Assembly: GCF_029714405.1 (NCBI RefSeq)
Contig: NZ_CP121650.1
Location: forward strand, 3,477,001-3,541,000
Direction: 5' to 3'
Origin: Bradyrhizobium sp. CB82
GTDB lineage: Bacteria; Pseudomonadota; Alphaproteobacteria; Rhizobiales; Xanthobacteraceae
Length of the DNA: 64,000 nucleotides
Positions 9,170-17,169 of the stretch are shown piece after piece (the first letter of the stretch is position 1; the number at the start of each line of letters is the position of its first letter). Under the pieces are notes generated by a model that saw nothing but the letters and a program-made list of their open reading frames with translations, was not told the DNA's origin and searched no databases. The translations under genes were made by a program, and so were the position numbers.

Positions 9170-9757
9170 ATGAACGAAGCCGTTGTCTTGACGCCGGAGC
9201 GCATCCTCGAAGTCACCGAGGACGTGCTGAGGCGCTATGGGCTTGCCAAGGCCACCGTGGTCGACGTTGCCCGTGCGCTCGATGTCAGTCATGGCAGCGT
9301 CTATCGCCATTTTCCGAGCAAGGCCTCGCTACGTGAGGCCGTGGCCAAGCGCTGGCTCGAGCGCATGGATGCGCCGCTGCGCAAGATCGCCCAGGATACG
9401 GGGCCAGCTCCGGCCCGGCTCGAGGCCTGGCTGCGGACGCTGTTCGCAGCCAAGCGCGAGCGTGTGTGCGATGATCCCGAGATGTTCCAGACCTATCTGA
9501 CGCTCGCGCGTGAAGCCTGCGCGGCGGTGAAGTGCCACAAGGACGCCCTCGTCGAGCAGATGTCGGCCATTCTGGCCGACGGGGTGAAGCAGGGCGTGTT
9601 TGACGTCGCTGATACGAAGGCCACCGCACGCGCGATTTTCGATGCGACCAGCCGCTATCACCATCCCGCTCACGCCGACGAGTGGAAGGACGCCGATCTG
9701 CCCGCACGCGTAGATGCGCTGCTGGCGCTGCTGCTGCGCGGGTTACAGGCAGCCTGA
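9170..9757 (+). CDS. TetR-family transcriptional regulator
   Basis: A 195-residue TetR regulator with an N-terminal HTH at about residues 8-55 (VVDVARALDVSHGSVYRHFP) and an all-helical C-terminal ligand/dimer domain of the YfiR/TetR_C group. There is no divergent or co-directional neighbour within a likely operon, so its target is not obvious. The start ATG at 9170 has no strong ribosome site. Confidence 0.88.
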   Translation: MNEAVVLTPERILEVTEDVLRRYGLAKATVVDVARALDVSHGSVYRHFPSKASLREAVAKRWLERMDAPLRKIAQDTGPAPARLEAWLRTLFAAKRERVCDDPEMFQTYLTLAREACAAVKCHKDALVEQMSAILADGVKQGVFDVADTKATARAIFDATSRYHHPAHADEWKDADLPARVDALLALLLRGLQAA

Positions 9758-9764
9758 CCGCTAC

Positions 9765-10070
9765 TCACCCCCTGGCTTTGTGGAGGTGAGCGCTGTCGCG
9801 GGGCGATGTCGGGTGAGCGGCATGCCTTCGCGCGTGAAAGCCGTCGCCGGCCGATGGTACGACCGGTGGACTCTCGGGGTATACATTCACTTCGACTTCG
9901 ACGATGTCCTTTGACCGCTTGCGCAATCGATAGAATGTAAGCTCCTGTTCGAGCATCGGGCAGCGGAAGCTGACGGCGGCCGTATCTGGCAAGCGGCAAA
10001 GCTCGTCGATGAGCTCGCCTACGGTGATGATCGGGGGATGGGCGACTGCCTTGCGAATAGCCTTACTCAT
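9765..10070 (-). CDS. Hypothetical protein, 101 aa
   Basis: A 101-residue protein starting at ATG 10070 with a strong GAGGAGG ribosome site. The N-terminal 65 residues look folded (ITVGELIDELCRLPDTAAVS, later DIVEVEVNVYP), while the C-terminal 35 are Pro/His/Arg-rich and probably disordered. It is convergent with the TetR gene, seven bases apart. I do not recognise the family. Confidence 0.6.
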   Translation of the reverse strand: MSKAIRKAVAHPPIITVGELIDELCRLPDTAAVSFRCPMLEQELTFYRLRKRSKDIVEVEVNVYPESPPVVPSAGDGFHARRHAAHPTSPRDSAHLHKARG

Positions 10071-10193
10071 GGCATTCCTCCTCGACTTTGCTAACGAGAG
10101 CCGAGGGGGCTCGTTCCATCTTTGCACAGCATCAGGATGGTCCGAAGGCATCTGCCAGAGTTGCGGCAGCCCTGCTGCTAAAGCGTGATGGCA

Positions 10194-10792
10194 TTAAGTT
10201 CGATAGCCTGAATTTTTGAGGTAGTTGGCACATTCCTCGGAGGTGAAGCCGTCGAGCGCGTGGCCGATAGCGGCGCAGACCGCATCGACGGTTCGCGCGG
10301 CAGCTTTGCGGAGCAGGTGCTTGAGCTTGGCAAAGACCTGTTCGATCGGGTTCAGGTCGGGCGAGTATTTTGGCAGGAAGAAGAGTTTGGCGCCGACCGA
10401 ACGGATGAGCTGGCGAACTGCCTTGCTCCTGTGGCTGCCGAGGTTATCCAAGATGACGATATCGCCGGGCTGAAGGGTCGGCAGGAGGATCTTCTCGACG
10501 TAGGTGCGGAAGCTCACGCCATCGATCGGCCCCTCGAGGAACCATGGCGCATCGATCCGGTCATGGCGCAGGGCCGCCAGGAAGGTCATGGTCTTCCAGC
10601 GGCCGTGAGGAACCTTGGCGTGAAGTCTGAGCCCGCGCGGCGCCCATCCCCGCAAGGGGGCCATATCAGTCCTGGTCCAGGTCTCGTCGATGAAGACCAG
10701 TCGCTCAGCTTCGACGCGACCTTGATACTTTGCCCACTGGGCTCGCCGCCGCGCGACCTCGGGACGATCGCGTTCGCCAGCCGCCACGCTTT
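10194..10792 (-). pseudogene. IS630 transposase, 3' part (catalytic domain), interrupted
   Basis: Encodes the DDE-type catalytic half of an IS630 transposase: LVFIDETWTRTDMAPLRGW (first Asp), IVILDNLGSHRSKAVRQLI (second Asp) and FLPKYSPDLNPIEQVFAKLK (final Glu). The frame joins the 5' part at 12391 once the IS110 element is removed, provided the original A-run had seven bases. A GTG at 10787 could still start a 197-residue fragment lacking the DNA-binding domain. Confidence 0.85.
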
Positions 10793-10793
10793 C

Positions 10794-12170
10794 CTAAGAA
10801 ACGGCGATGCTGGGAGGTGGGTCTATGGGCTGGAGTACAAAGCCGAAGGCCTTGGCTCGCCGATGCAGATTGGCAATCACCCGCGCACGGTATCGGGTCT
10901 CGTAGGAGGACGCGCCCGGATCTACATAGTGCATCCCGTGTTGCACCGCGTTATAGAACAGCACTGCGATCTTGCGCGCCGTGGCGGTCACTGCCTTGGC
11001 CTTGCCGATGCGAGCTGAGAGTCGTCTGTAGAAAGCGCCTAGCGCTGTATCGGTTCGTCCCACGGTTGCCGCAGCAAGCCGCAGAAGGGCCGCGGCTCGG
11101 TTCCCCGAGCGGCGTGTGCGCGCCGAGAGCACTTTGCCGCCGGAGATCTTGTTACTCGGCGCCAAGCAGAGCCAAGACGTAAAGTGTTTTGCGCTCGGCC
11201 AAGCGCAGAGGTCGTCGCCGCACTCAGCGATAAGCTTAAGTGCGAGGTAGGGGCCGAGACCGTCGATCTGGGTAACGTCCTTGCCGAGTAGCGCGAACAG
11301 CGCTGCGCGGACATCAAAGAGCATCGCATTTTGTTGATGGGATCTATTCTGACGTGCTGCTGGCAATTGACCTCCTTCGCGACGACGAAGGCCGCTGAGC
11401 TCTTTCAACACGGCCTCGATCCGAGCGTCGCAGGCAAATGCCTTCTGTTGGTACGTGTCGTAGAGGGCGAGTGCCTGTTCGAGGGCGAACAGGTGCTCAA
11501 CGCGGTAGTTACCGGCGAGCGCTTTCTCGATCGTCTCGACAGTGGCGTGGCAACGCCGATCCCGCATGCGCGCGAGCACTGTCGGATTGCGCTCGCCGGC
11601 AAGGATCGCGCGGATGATCCGCAGCCCGGTCACGCCAGTAATATCGGTGACGACGTGATGGAGCTGCACGTTCATTTCAGTCAACGCCTTCTGCATGTGT
11701 TGGATGTGAGATGCCCCATACTCCAGCAGACGTTCACGCTGACGGAGGTAGGCACGCAATTCGGCGATTTGACCTCTGGGCCGAAAGCTTGCACGCAGCA
11801 GACCGAAGGTGTGAAGCCGCTGCAGCCACTGCGCATCACTGACGTCGGTCTTGCGACCGGGCACGTGCTTGGCATCGCGCGCATTGACAAGGAACACTGC
11901 AAAGCCACGAGCGTCGAGGAGCTCAAAGATCGGGATCCAATAGACACTGGTCGACTCCATGACGACCGTGTCGACGCCGCACTCTGCAAACCAGTCGACC
12001 AGCCGATGCAGATCGGTTGTGAAGGTACGGAAGCTGCGTACCGGCTCAGGCGCGCGATCTGCATTCACGGCGGCCATGTGCATCGTGGCCCCGACGTCGA
12101 TCGCGGCCGCATTTGGATGAACCACCGACATCGTGTCGCGGCCCTTGCTCTTCGATTTGTGTCGACCCAT
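10794..12170 (-). CDS. IS110-family transposase (DEDD recombinase)
   Basis: A 458-residue IS110 transposase. The N-terminal RuvC-like domain shows AAIDVGATMHMAAV (Asp), VVMESTSVYWIPIFELL (Glu) and NARDAKHVPGRKTDVSDAQW (two Asp). The C-terminal Transposase_20 domain contains IDGLGPYLALKLIAECGD and the serine motif SNKISGGK at about residue 343. The ATG at 12170 has a perfect GGAGG upstream and is preferred over an upstream start at 12218. It should catalyse RNA-guided recombination with a bridge RNA from the left end. The gene looks intact. Confidence 0.92.
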   Translation of the reverse strand: MGRHKSKSKGRDTMSVVHPNAAAIDVGATMHMAAVNADRAPEPVRSFRTFTTDLHRLVDWFAECGVDTVVMESTSVYWIPIFELLDARGFAVFLVNARDAKHVPGRKTDVSDAQWLQRLHTFGLLRASFRPRGQIAELRAYLRQRERLLEYGASHIQHMQKALTEMNVQLHHVVTDITGVTGLRIIRAILAGERNPTVLARMRDRRCHATVETIEKALAGNYRVEHLFALEQALALYDTYQQKAFACDARIEAVLKELSGLRRREGGQLPAARQNRSHQQNAMLFDVRAALFALLGKDVTQIDGLGPYLALKLIAECGDDLCAWPSAKHFTSWLCLAPSNKISGGKVLSARTRRSGNRAAALLRLAAATVGRTDTALGAFYRRLSARIGKAKAVTATARKIAVLFYNAVQHGMHYVDPGASSYETRYRARVIANLHRRAKAFGFVLQPIDPPPSIAVS

Positions 12171-12390
12171 TGCCAATCCTCCCTGAGAACGGAAGGGCTG
12201 GGCCGCGCTGATGATCAATTTCCTAAACGGGATCGCCTGACGGCGTCACCACTCTCACGTGCGCAACAGCCCATGGACCATGTTTTTTTGCGGGATAATT
12301 TGCCACCAAAAAGCTGTCGGCCGCTCCCTTCCGTCACGAGCATAGACCTCAGCCGTTTCTACGCCCACAGGCGGACGCTGTCCGAGATGG
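12171..12390 (-). ncRNA. Candidate bridge RNA in the left end of the IS110 element
   Basis: The 220 bases between the element's left end and the transposase start hold no gene. Two short matches fit a bridge RNA. CAAAAAAA at 12283-12290 (read on the minus strand) equals the left side of the target site in the IS630 gene. TTAGGAAA at 12219-12226 equals the element's right end plus the AAA core (10790-10797). These would be the left target guide and left donor guide. IS110 elements are known to encode such RNAs in this position; the folding here was not computed. Confidence 0.6.
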
Positions 12391-12733
12391 TTTTTTTGAA
12401 GCTGAGCTTCTCGGCATGTACGAAGTCCCACACCGAGTGGTAGTCGACCTTCAGGCCGCGGCCGGCAAGCTCGGCAACGAGACCACGGATGGTGAAATCG
12501 CCGTCCTTGATCCGCTGCGACAGCCAGACGGCGTGGTCTCCCGAAACAGCCTTCGGCTTGTGACCGCCCATCTGGCCGGGTTCAACGCTGCCGGTCTGCT
12601 CGACCCGCTGCATCCAGCCGATAGCCGTGCTGATCGCTACTCCAAACTGTTTGGCCGCCTGATTGCGGGACATCCCGCCCTCGATCGCAGCCACGACACG
12701 CTTGCGAAGATCCAGAGAATACGGCTTGCCCAT
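12391..12733 (-). pseudogene. IS630 transposase, 5' part (DNA-binding domain), interrupted
   Basis: Starts at ATG 12733 (MGKPYSLDLRKRVVAAIEGG) and encodes the HTH domain (SRNQAAKQFGVAISTAIGWM) and the linker up to KLSFKK. The next codons are IS110 sequence and give ten foreign residues before a stop at 12359. The break is inside a run of seven A bases. Together with 10194-10792 it would make one full-length IS630 transposase. Confidence 0.85.
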
Positions 12734-12822
12734 CCATGCTGGCCTCCGTCCAGCCAGCATGATGAATCAGAAACAAGCTGATTTGGGAATCCCAAATCGA
12801 TTCAACTTAACCCCATCCCGCT

Positions 12823-13000
12823 TTAAACCCGGGTCAGCCCGCAGCTCGCGGCCAGCCGCACGAGTTGTGCATCCGTCCGTGCGCCGGTCTTCGTCTTGAT
12901 CAGGTAGTGATAATTCTGCACAGTCTTCACACTGAGATTGAGGTACGAGGCGATCTGCTCGGTGGTAGCGCCGCTGAAAAGACCCATGCTGCGGAGAACG
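12823..13000 (-). pseudogene. LuxR/NarL-type HTH regulator remnant (C-terminus only)
   Basis: Read on the minus strand, this stretch encodes a LuxR-type HTH: GATTEQIASYLNLSVKTVQN, then YHYLIKTKTGARTDAQLVRL and a short tail ending LTRV. The frame upstream of about 13000 no longer resembles a receiver or effector domain and soon meets a stop, so the N-terminus is lost. The stop codon TAA is built from the IS630 TA plus the first element base. With the element removed the codon would be TAG. Confidence 0.6.
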
Positions 13001-13345
13001 AGATGGCGGCAGGACGCCCGCAGGGCGGACGCGCCGCGGATTTTGGCGGCGGTGACGGCACCATCATCGCCATGGTTCGGGAATATGTGACACCCAAGGC
13101 AGTGATCGAGACGGCCGGCGGCGATTCATCGACCGGCGAATTCAGGGCTCCGCCGGCGGGCAGCGAGCAGGGACGCGGTGTTCACGCCGTTGCCGCCGCC
13201 CAGAGTGCCCCCCAAGGACGAGCAATAGATCCCGACACCGGCTGAGCGGCGCCGGCTGGTCAACAGCCGCGTGCTGTCGCATCTTGTTGACGTCCCTCAA
13301 ATTGGCTTTATCGGCATACGAATAGAGTTTGAAGATGGAGGACGC
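13001..13345. other. Intergenic stretch without a recognised gene
   Basis: About 345 bases between the LuxR remnant and the metallophosphatase. It probably includes decayed 5' sequence of the remnant on the minus strand and the promoter of the downstream gene. Frames here are short and have no recognisable domain or convincing ribosome site except the GGAGG ahead of 13346. Confidence 0.5.
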
Positions 13346-14086
13346 GTGCGACTGGCCGTCTTTTCGGATATCCATGGCAACCGGCAGGCCTTTGCCGCAT
13401 GCCTGAAGGTGGCGCGCGAGCGTGGCGCGGAGCGCTTCGTCCTGCTTGGCGATTTCGTCGGCTATGGCGCCGATCCGGAATGGGTGGTCGATACCGCGAT
13501 GGAACTGGTGGCTCGCGGCGCCGTCGCTGTGCGCGGCAATCACGACCAGGCGGTCCAATCGTCCTCCGAGACCATGAACGCCGAGGCGCAGATCGCGATC
13601 GAATGGACCCGCGGCCGGCTCGATGCCGCGCAGCGCCGCTTCCTCGCCGAGCTGCCGATGTCCGTTGCGGATGCCGACCGCCTCTATGTGCATTCGGAAG
13701 CCTCGCAACCGACGCGATGGCACTACGTCCGCTCGACGACGGACGCCGCAAAAAGCCTGATCGCCACGCCGTGCCACGTCACATTCTGCGGCCACATCCA
13801 TCGTCCGGCGCTTTATTCGATGTCTGTGACCGCGAAGATGACGAGCTTCGTGCCCAAGACCGACGTTCCCGTGCAGCTCCTGCGGGGCCGGCAATGGCTC
13901 GCGGTGATGGGCTCGGTCGGCCAACCGCGCGACGGCGATCCCTCCGCCTGTTTCACGCTGTTCGACACCGAGAGCTGTCAGATCACCTATTGCCGTGTAC
14001 CCTATGACATCGAGGCGGCGGCGAGCCGGATCCGAGAGAACGGCCTGCCGCATTGGCTGGCCGACCGGCTGTCGCAGGGGCGCTGA
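13346..14086 (+). CDS. Calcineurin-like metallophosphoesterase
   Basis: A 246-residue metallophosphatase of the YfcE/MJ0936-like group. The metal-binding motifs are in order: AVFSDIHGNRQAF, LLGDFVGYGADPEW, VRGNHDQAV and FCGHIHRPAL. I chose the GTG at 13346 because GGAGG lies five bases upstream and the first strand (VRLAVFSDIHGN) follows. It precedes a Ser/Thr kinase gene by three bases, so the two are almost certainly co-translated. It may dephosphorylate a protein or nucleotide; the substrate cannot be told. Confidence 0.88.
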   Translation: MRLAVFSDIHGNRQAFAACLKVARERGAERFVLLGDFVGYGADPEWVVDTAMELVARGAVAVRGNHDQAVQSSSETMNAEAQIAIEWTRGRLDAAQRRFLAELPMSVADADRLYVHSEASQPTRWHYVRSTTDAAKSLIATPCHVTFCGHIHRPALYSMSVTAKMTSFVPKTDVPVQLLRGRQWLAVMGSVGQPRDGDPSACFTLFDTESCQITYCRVPYDIEAAASRIRENGLPHWLADRLSQGR

Positions 14087-14089
14087 GCG

Positions 14090-15529
14090 ATGCCGAAATC
14101 CCTGGTCAAGGTCGGAGCTGAGATCGACGGCTTCATGGTCGGTGAATGCGTGCATGCCGGCGGCATGGCGATGCTGTGGACGGTCACCCATCACGGAATC
14201 GACGCGCCGCTTCTGATGAAGGTTCCGCGGGTATCCGAGGGCGAGGACCCGGCAGCCATCGTCTCATTCGAGATGGAGCAGATGATCCTGCCACGGCTCG
14301 CGGGCCCGCACGTGCCGCACTGCTTCGGCACCGGCGATTTCGCGCGCCAGGCATATGTTGTGATCGAGCAGCTTCCCGGCACCACGCTCTATCCACGGTT
14401 GCCCGATCTGCCGCTGCCATATGAGGAGGCGCGCGTCCTGGTCGCGAAGATCGCGACAGCCCTTGCCGATCTGCACCGGCAGAACGTGATCCACCACGAC
14501 ATCAAGCCGAGCAGCATCATGTTCCGGGCAAGCGGCGAGGCGGTGCTGATCGACTACGGCCTGTCGCACCACGACCATCTGCCAGATTTGTTGCAGGAGG
14601 AGTTCCGGCTGCCCTATGGCACCGCGCCCTATATGGCGCCGGAGCGACTGTTGGGCGTGCGCGACGATCCTCGCAGCGACCTGTTTTCGTTGGGCGTGCT
14701 GCTCTATTTCTTCACAACGGGCGAGCGTCCGTTCGGCGAGGGCGAGACGCTGCGCGCGATGCGGCGCCGGCTATGGCGCGATCCGCATCCGCCGCGCAAA
14801 TTGCGTCCCGACTATCCGCCCTGGCTTCAGGAAATCGTGCTTCGGTGCCTGGAGATTGAGCCGGTCCGGCGCTATCCGACTGCCTCACAGCTTGCCTTCG
14901 ATCTCACCCATCCCGACAGGGTGAGGCTCACTGCGCGCTCGGAGCGGCTCAAGCGCGATCCGCTTTCGGTCGCCTGGCGGCGTCGCTTCAATCAGGAGGC
15001 GACGCAGCCGCGGCCGAAATCGGACGTGGCGGCACAGATCGCCTCGAGCCCGATCCTTGCGATCGCGCTCGATACCGCCGGAGGCGCGCCTGAATTGAAT
15101 GAGGCGCTGCTCGTCACGACCGAGCGGATCCTGGCTACGCTACCCTCGGCGCGGCTCGCCTGCGTCAACGTGCTGAAGCTGAACCGTCTCGTGATCGACC
15201 GGACGCTCGACGACGACGGATCCAACAAGCATATCGACCGGATGGTCGCGCTCAGGCATTGGGCGACGCCGCTCAAGCTCGACGAGAGCCGGCTTACGGT
15301 TCATGTGCTGGAAGCGGTCGATCCGGCCGCCGCGATCCTCGAATTCGCCGAGATCAATCAGGTCGACCACGTCATCATCGGGGCGCGGCAGAGCTCGTTC
15401 AGGCGCACACTGCTGGGCAGCGTTTCATCGAAGGTCGCGTCGGAAGCAACCTGCACCGTCACCGTGGTGCGGCCGCCGAGAATGGCCGCGGATTCAGAAG
15501 CGGTGAGGGCAGGCGAAGCTGCCGGTTAG
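14090..15529 (+). CDS. Ser/Thr protein kinase fused to a UspA domain
   Basis: A 479-residue soluble protein. Residues 1 to about 290 form a eukaryotic-type kinase: catalytic Lys44 (LLMKVPR), HHDIKPSSIMF (Asp137, an HHD variant of HRD), IDYGLS (DYG in place of DFG), YMAPERLLG and DLFSLGVLLYFFTTGERPFG. From about residue 320 a universal stress protein domain follows, with the nucleotide-binding IIGARQSS...LGSVSSKV pattern near the end. It pairs with the metallophosphatase just upstream, suggesting a phosphorylation/dephosphorylation module linked to stress. There is no transmembrane segment. Confidence 0.88.
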   Translation: MPKSLVKVGAEIDGFMVGECVHAGGMAMLWTVTHHGIDAPLLMKVPRVSEGEDPAAIVSFEMEQMILPRLAGPHVPHCFGTGDFARQAYVVIEQLPGTTLYPRLPDLPLPYEEARVLVAKIATALADLHRQNVIHHDIKPSSIMFRASGEAVLIDYGLSHHDHLPDLLQEEFRLPYGTAPYMAPERLLGVRDDPRSDLFSLGVLLYFFTTGERPFGEGETLRAMRRRLWRDPHPPRKLRPDYPPWLQEIVLRCLEIEPVRRYPTASQLAFDLTHPDRVRLTARSERLKRDPLSVAWRRRFNQEATQPRPKSDVAAQIASSPILAIALDTAGGAPELNEALLVTTERILATLPSARLACVNVLKLNRLVIDRTLDDDGSNKHIDRMVALRHWATPLKLDESRLTVHVLEAVDPAAAILEFAEINQVDHVIIGARQSSFRRTLLGSVSSKVASEATCTVTVVRPPRMAADSEAVRAGEAAG

Positions 15530-15617
15530 CTAGCGCACGATCTTGAAAAGTGTGCAGCGGATTTCAGGCGCGACAAACGCGGAACGCGTTTGCGCGAAGC
15601 TCAAGCGCGAGCGTGGC

Positions 15618-16196
15618 TTAGAGCGTTAGCCGATCAGATTGCAAATAGCCGGCGGCGGCGAAGTAGTTCCTAGACTCTGCGGGCGTGTAGGTGTCGACGA
15701 TGCGCCCGATCGCATCCCAAAGGCCGCCGATGGTCCGTTCGGCGGCCTTTCGCAAGTGTGCTTTGAGCTTGGCGAAGGCGTTCTCAATCGGATTGAGGTC
15801 GGGGCTGTAGGGCGGGAGATAGAGGAGCGTGGCGCCGGCCGCCTCGATCATCTTGCGTATGCGTGGTCCTTTGTGGCTGGACAGGTTGTCCATGATGACG
15901 ATGGCGTGTTCCGGCAGCTCGGGGACGAGCACTTTTTCGACATAGGTCTCAAAGGCGTCGCGGTTGATGGGGCCATCGAGCACCCATGGAGCGATGATGC
16001 CGTTCGTGGTGAGGGCGGCTACGCAGGTTGTCGTTTTCCAGTGACCGTGAGGAATGCTGGCCCGCAGGCGTTCACCGCGCCGGCAGCGGCCGTGTGTTCG
16101 CGCCATGTTGGTCGATGCCCAAGTCTCATCAATGAAGACGAGGCGATCCCGGTCGAGCTTGTCCTGGCTCTCGCGCCAAGCCTCGCGGTCCTTCAA
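15618..16196 (-). CDS. IS630 transposase orfB (catalytic part)
   Basis: Encodes the DDE domain: LVFIDETWASTNMARTHG, IVIMDNLSSHKGPRIRKMI and YLPPYSPDLNPIENAFAKLK. A TTG start at 16196 overlaps the orfA TGA, but the open frame reaches back into orfA's A7 run, so a fused product by -1 slippage is more likely. The stop TAA uses the terminal TA and one flanking base. Together with orfA it forms the complete transposase. Confidence 0.85.
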   Translation of the reverse strand: MKDREAWRESQDKLDRDRLVFIDETWASTNMARTHGRCRRGERLRASIPHGHWKTTTCVAALTTNGIIAPWVLDGPINRDAFETYVEKVLVPELPEHAIVIMDNLSSHKGPRIRKMIEAAGATLLYLPPYSPDLNPIENAFAKLKAHLRKAAERTIGGLWDAIGRIVDTYTPAESRNYFAAAGYLQSDRLTL

Positions 16197-16672
16197 AACG
16201 TCCGGACGGTTCTGCTCTGCGGCATGGGCAGTCTTTTTTTGCGCGTGATCTTGTGACGTTCGAAGAAGCGGCGGATCGTGCCATAGCCAAAGGATAGGCC
16301 TTGTTTGCTCAAGCTGTGCCGCAATTCCTCAATGGTGATATCGGGCGACGCCTCGAGCAAAGCTATGATCGCCGCCTGGTGAGCATCGATCCGGTGCGAT
16401 TTGCGATCACCGCCTTGAGCCTTTGGCAGAGCATCGCCTTGCTCCCGCTCGCGCGTTCGCCAACGGCTTACGCTGGCCGGGCTCACTCCAAATCGCTCAG
16501 CAGCCTGCCGGCCTGAAACGCCGCTCTCAATACAGCTAAGAACACGTTCGCGAAGATCCATCGACAACGGTTTCGCCATGCTCGCCGGCCTCCGGTCCCG
16601 GCCAACAGCTTGAATCAGGAAACCGCTGATTTGGGAATCCCCAACGATTCAGTAAGATGGGCTACCGCTCTA
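15619..16672 (-). mobile_element. IS630-family element, second copy, intact-looking
   Basis: A 1,054-base element bounded by TA and short inverted repeats: TAGAGCGTTAGCC at 15619 and TAGAGCGGTAGCC at 16672 read on the minus strand. It carries two overlapping reading frames, orfA and orfB. It differs in sequence from the 10-12 kb element but shares GCTGATTTGGGAATCC near its right end. The right-end TA lies in the stop codon of the small zinc-ribbon gene. The left-end TA supplies part of the orfB stop. Confidence 0.88.
16193..16579 (-). CDS. IS630 transposase orfA (DNA-binding part)
   Basis: A 128-residue frame starting MAKPLSMDLRERVLSCIESG, with an HTH (SGRQAAERFGVSPASVSRW) and the linker that normally precedes the catalytic domain (KITRKK). 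At KK the DNA has seven A bases. After them the 0 frame adds RLPMPQSRTVRTF and stops, whereas the -1 frame continues as KTAHAAEQNRPDVLKDREAW into orfB. This is the usual IS630 frameshift layout. Confidence 0.85.
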   Translation of the reverse strand: MAKPLSMDLRERVLSCIESGVSGRQAAERFGVSPASVSRWRTREREQGDALPKAQGGDRKSHRIDAHQAAIIALLEASPDITIEELRHSLSKQGLSFGYGTIRRFFERHKITRKKRLPMPQSRTVRTF

Positions 16673-16861
16673 GACGGCGTGCGCGCCGTGCCCGCCGCGC
16701 TTGCGGCGGATCGGCAGCCAGAAGTCCGGGCCGGCGTCGCTGCTGTCTGGACCGACGCCGAAGAACTGGATGATCTCGCGGCAGGGTTCGCAGTGGAATA
16801 GATTGCGGGAGGTGGCTGCCTTCGACATCTCGTTCAGGCAGTTGGGGCAAAGCGGTGTCAT
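16670..16861 (-). CDS. Small zinc-ribbon-like protein, 63 aa
   Basis: A 63-residue protein starting MTPLCPNCLNEM at ATG 16861. Two CxxC pairs (CPNC at residues 5-8, CEPC near residue 26) would bind one zinc ion. The C-terminus is basic (IRRKRGGHGAH). The stop TAG is formed by the IS630 terminal TA and the element's first base; removing the element would give TAA at the same place, so the protein was not shortened. Function unknown. Confidence 0.6.
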   Translation of the reverse strand: MTPLCPNCLNEMSKAATSRNLFHCEPCREIIQFFGVGPDSSDAGPDFWLPIRRKRGGHGAHAV

Positions 16862-17022
16862 CAAGTGATTCCAGAAAGGGATTTCAGTGCCGACGCTGTG
16901 ACCAGAACTGGTCCAGGTCCACGATCTCGGACCCGGTGTCGTCATTGGCCTCACACGCGGTACGCGCGAGTGACCGAAGAAATAATTGAGGTCCGGATGC
17001 GGGCGCCGCGGGATGCTGGCGT

Positions 17023-17169
17023 TCAGCTCCGGTAACGAATGAGATGGATGATGTGGGCGGAACGAGCCACAACCTTCACCGGTCGCGGGACATAGAAGCA
17101 GCGTGCCACTATCGCTGCATTCAAGCCAAGCCACAACGTCACGCCAGTGCAGACCAGGGTCATCGTCAT
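17023..17169 (-). CDS. Small membrane protein, 48 aa
   Basis: A 48-codon frame starting at ATG 17169 with GGGAG seven bases upstream. The N-terminal half is hydrophobic (MTMTLVCTGVTLWLGLNAAI), the C-terminal half basic (RPVKVVARSAHIIHLIRYRS), fitting a single-span inner-membrane peptide. The sequence between it and the zinc-ribbon gene (16862-17022) has no clear gene. No family recognised. Confidence 0.45.
   Translation of the reverse strand: MTMTLVCTGVTLWLGLNAAIVARCFYVPRPVKVVARSAHIIHLIRYRS

Larger units (their letters stand above)
10793..12390 (-). mobile_element. IS110-family element nested in IS630
   Basis: A roughly 1.6-kb insertion located in the A7 run of the IS630 transposase gene. 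It has one DEDD transposase gene whose stop codon lies at the very right end of the element, a 220-base non-coding left end, and no terminal inverted repeats, all typical of the IS110 group. AAA is present at both junctions and could be the shared core. The exact ends are therefore uncertain by up to three bases. Confidence 0.85.
10179..12825 (-). mobile_element. IS630-family element, split by a nested IS110-family element
   Basis: The ends are imperfect inverted repeats starting at a TA dinucleotide: TAAAGCGTGATGGCATTAAG at 10179 on the plus strand and TAAAGCGGGATGGGGTTAAG at 12825 read on the minus strand. TA target duplication is the IS630 habit. Without the 1,598-base insertion the element is about 1,049 bases, normal for the family. 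The transposase gene is cut into a 5' part (12391-12733) and a 3' part (10194-10792). The right end falls in the stop codon of a LuxR-type remnant. Confidence 0.88.

Noticed and set aside
12283..12289. T7 run in the IS110 left end as a terminator
   Set aside because: No stable GC-rich stem directly precedes it on the plus strand; as A7 on the minus strand it fits better as a guide matching the target.
13142..14194. A 350-codon minus-strand frame opposite the metallophosphatase
   Set aside because: The plus strand shows all metallophosphatase motifs; the minus frame has no domain.
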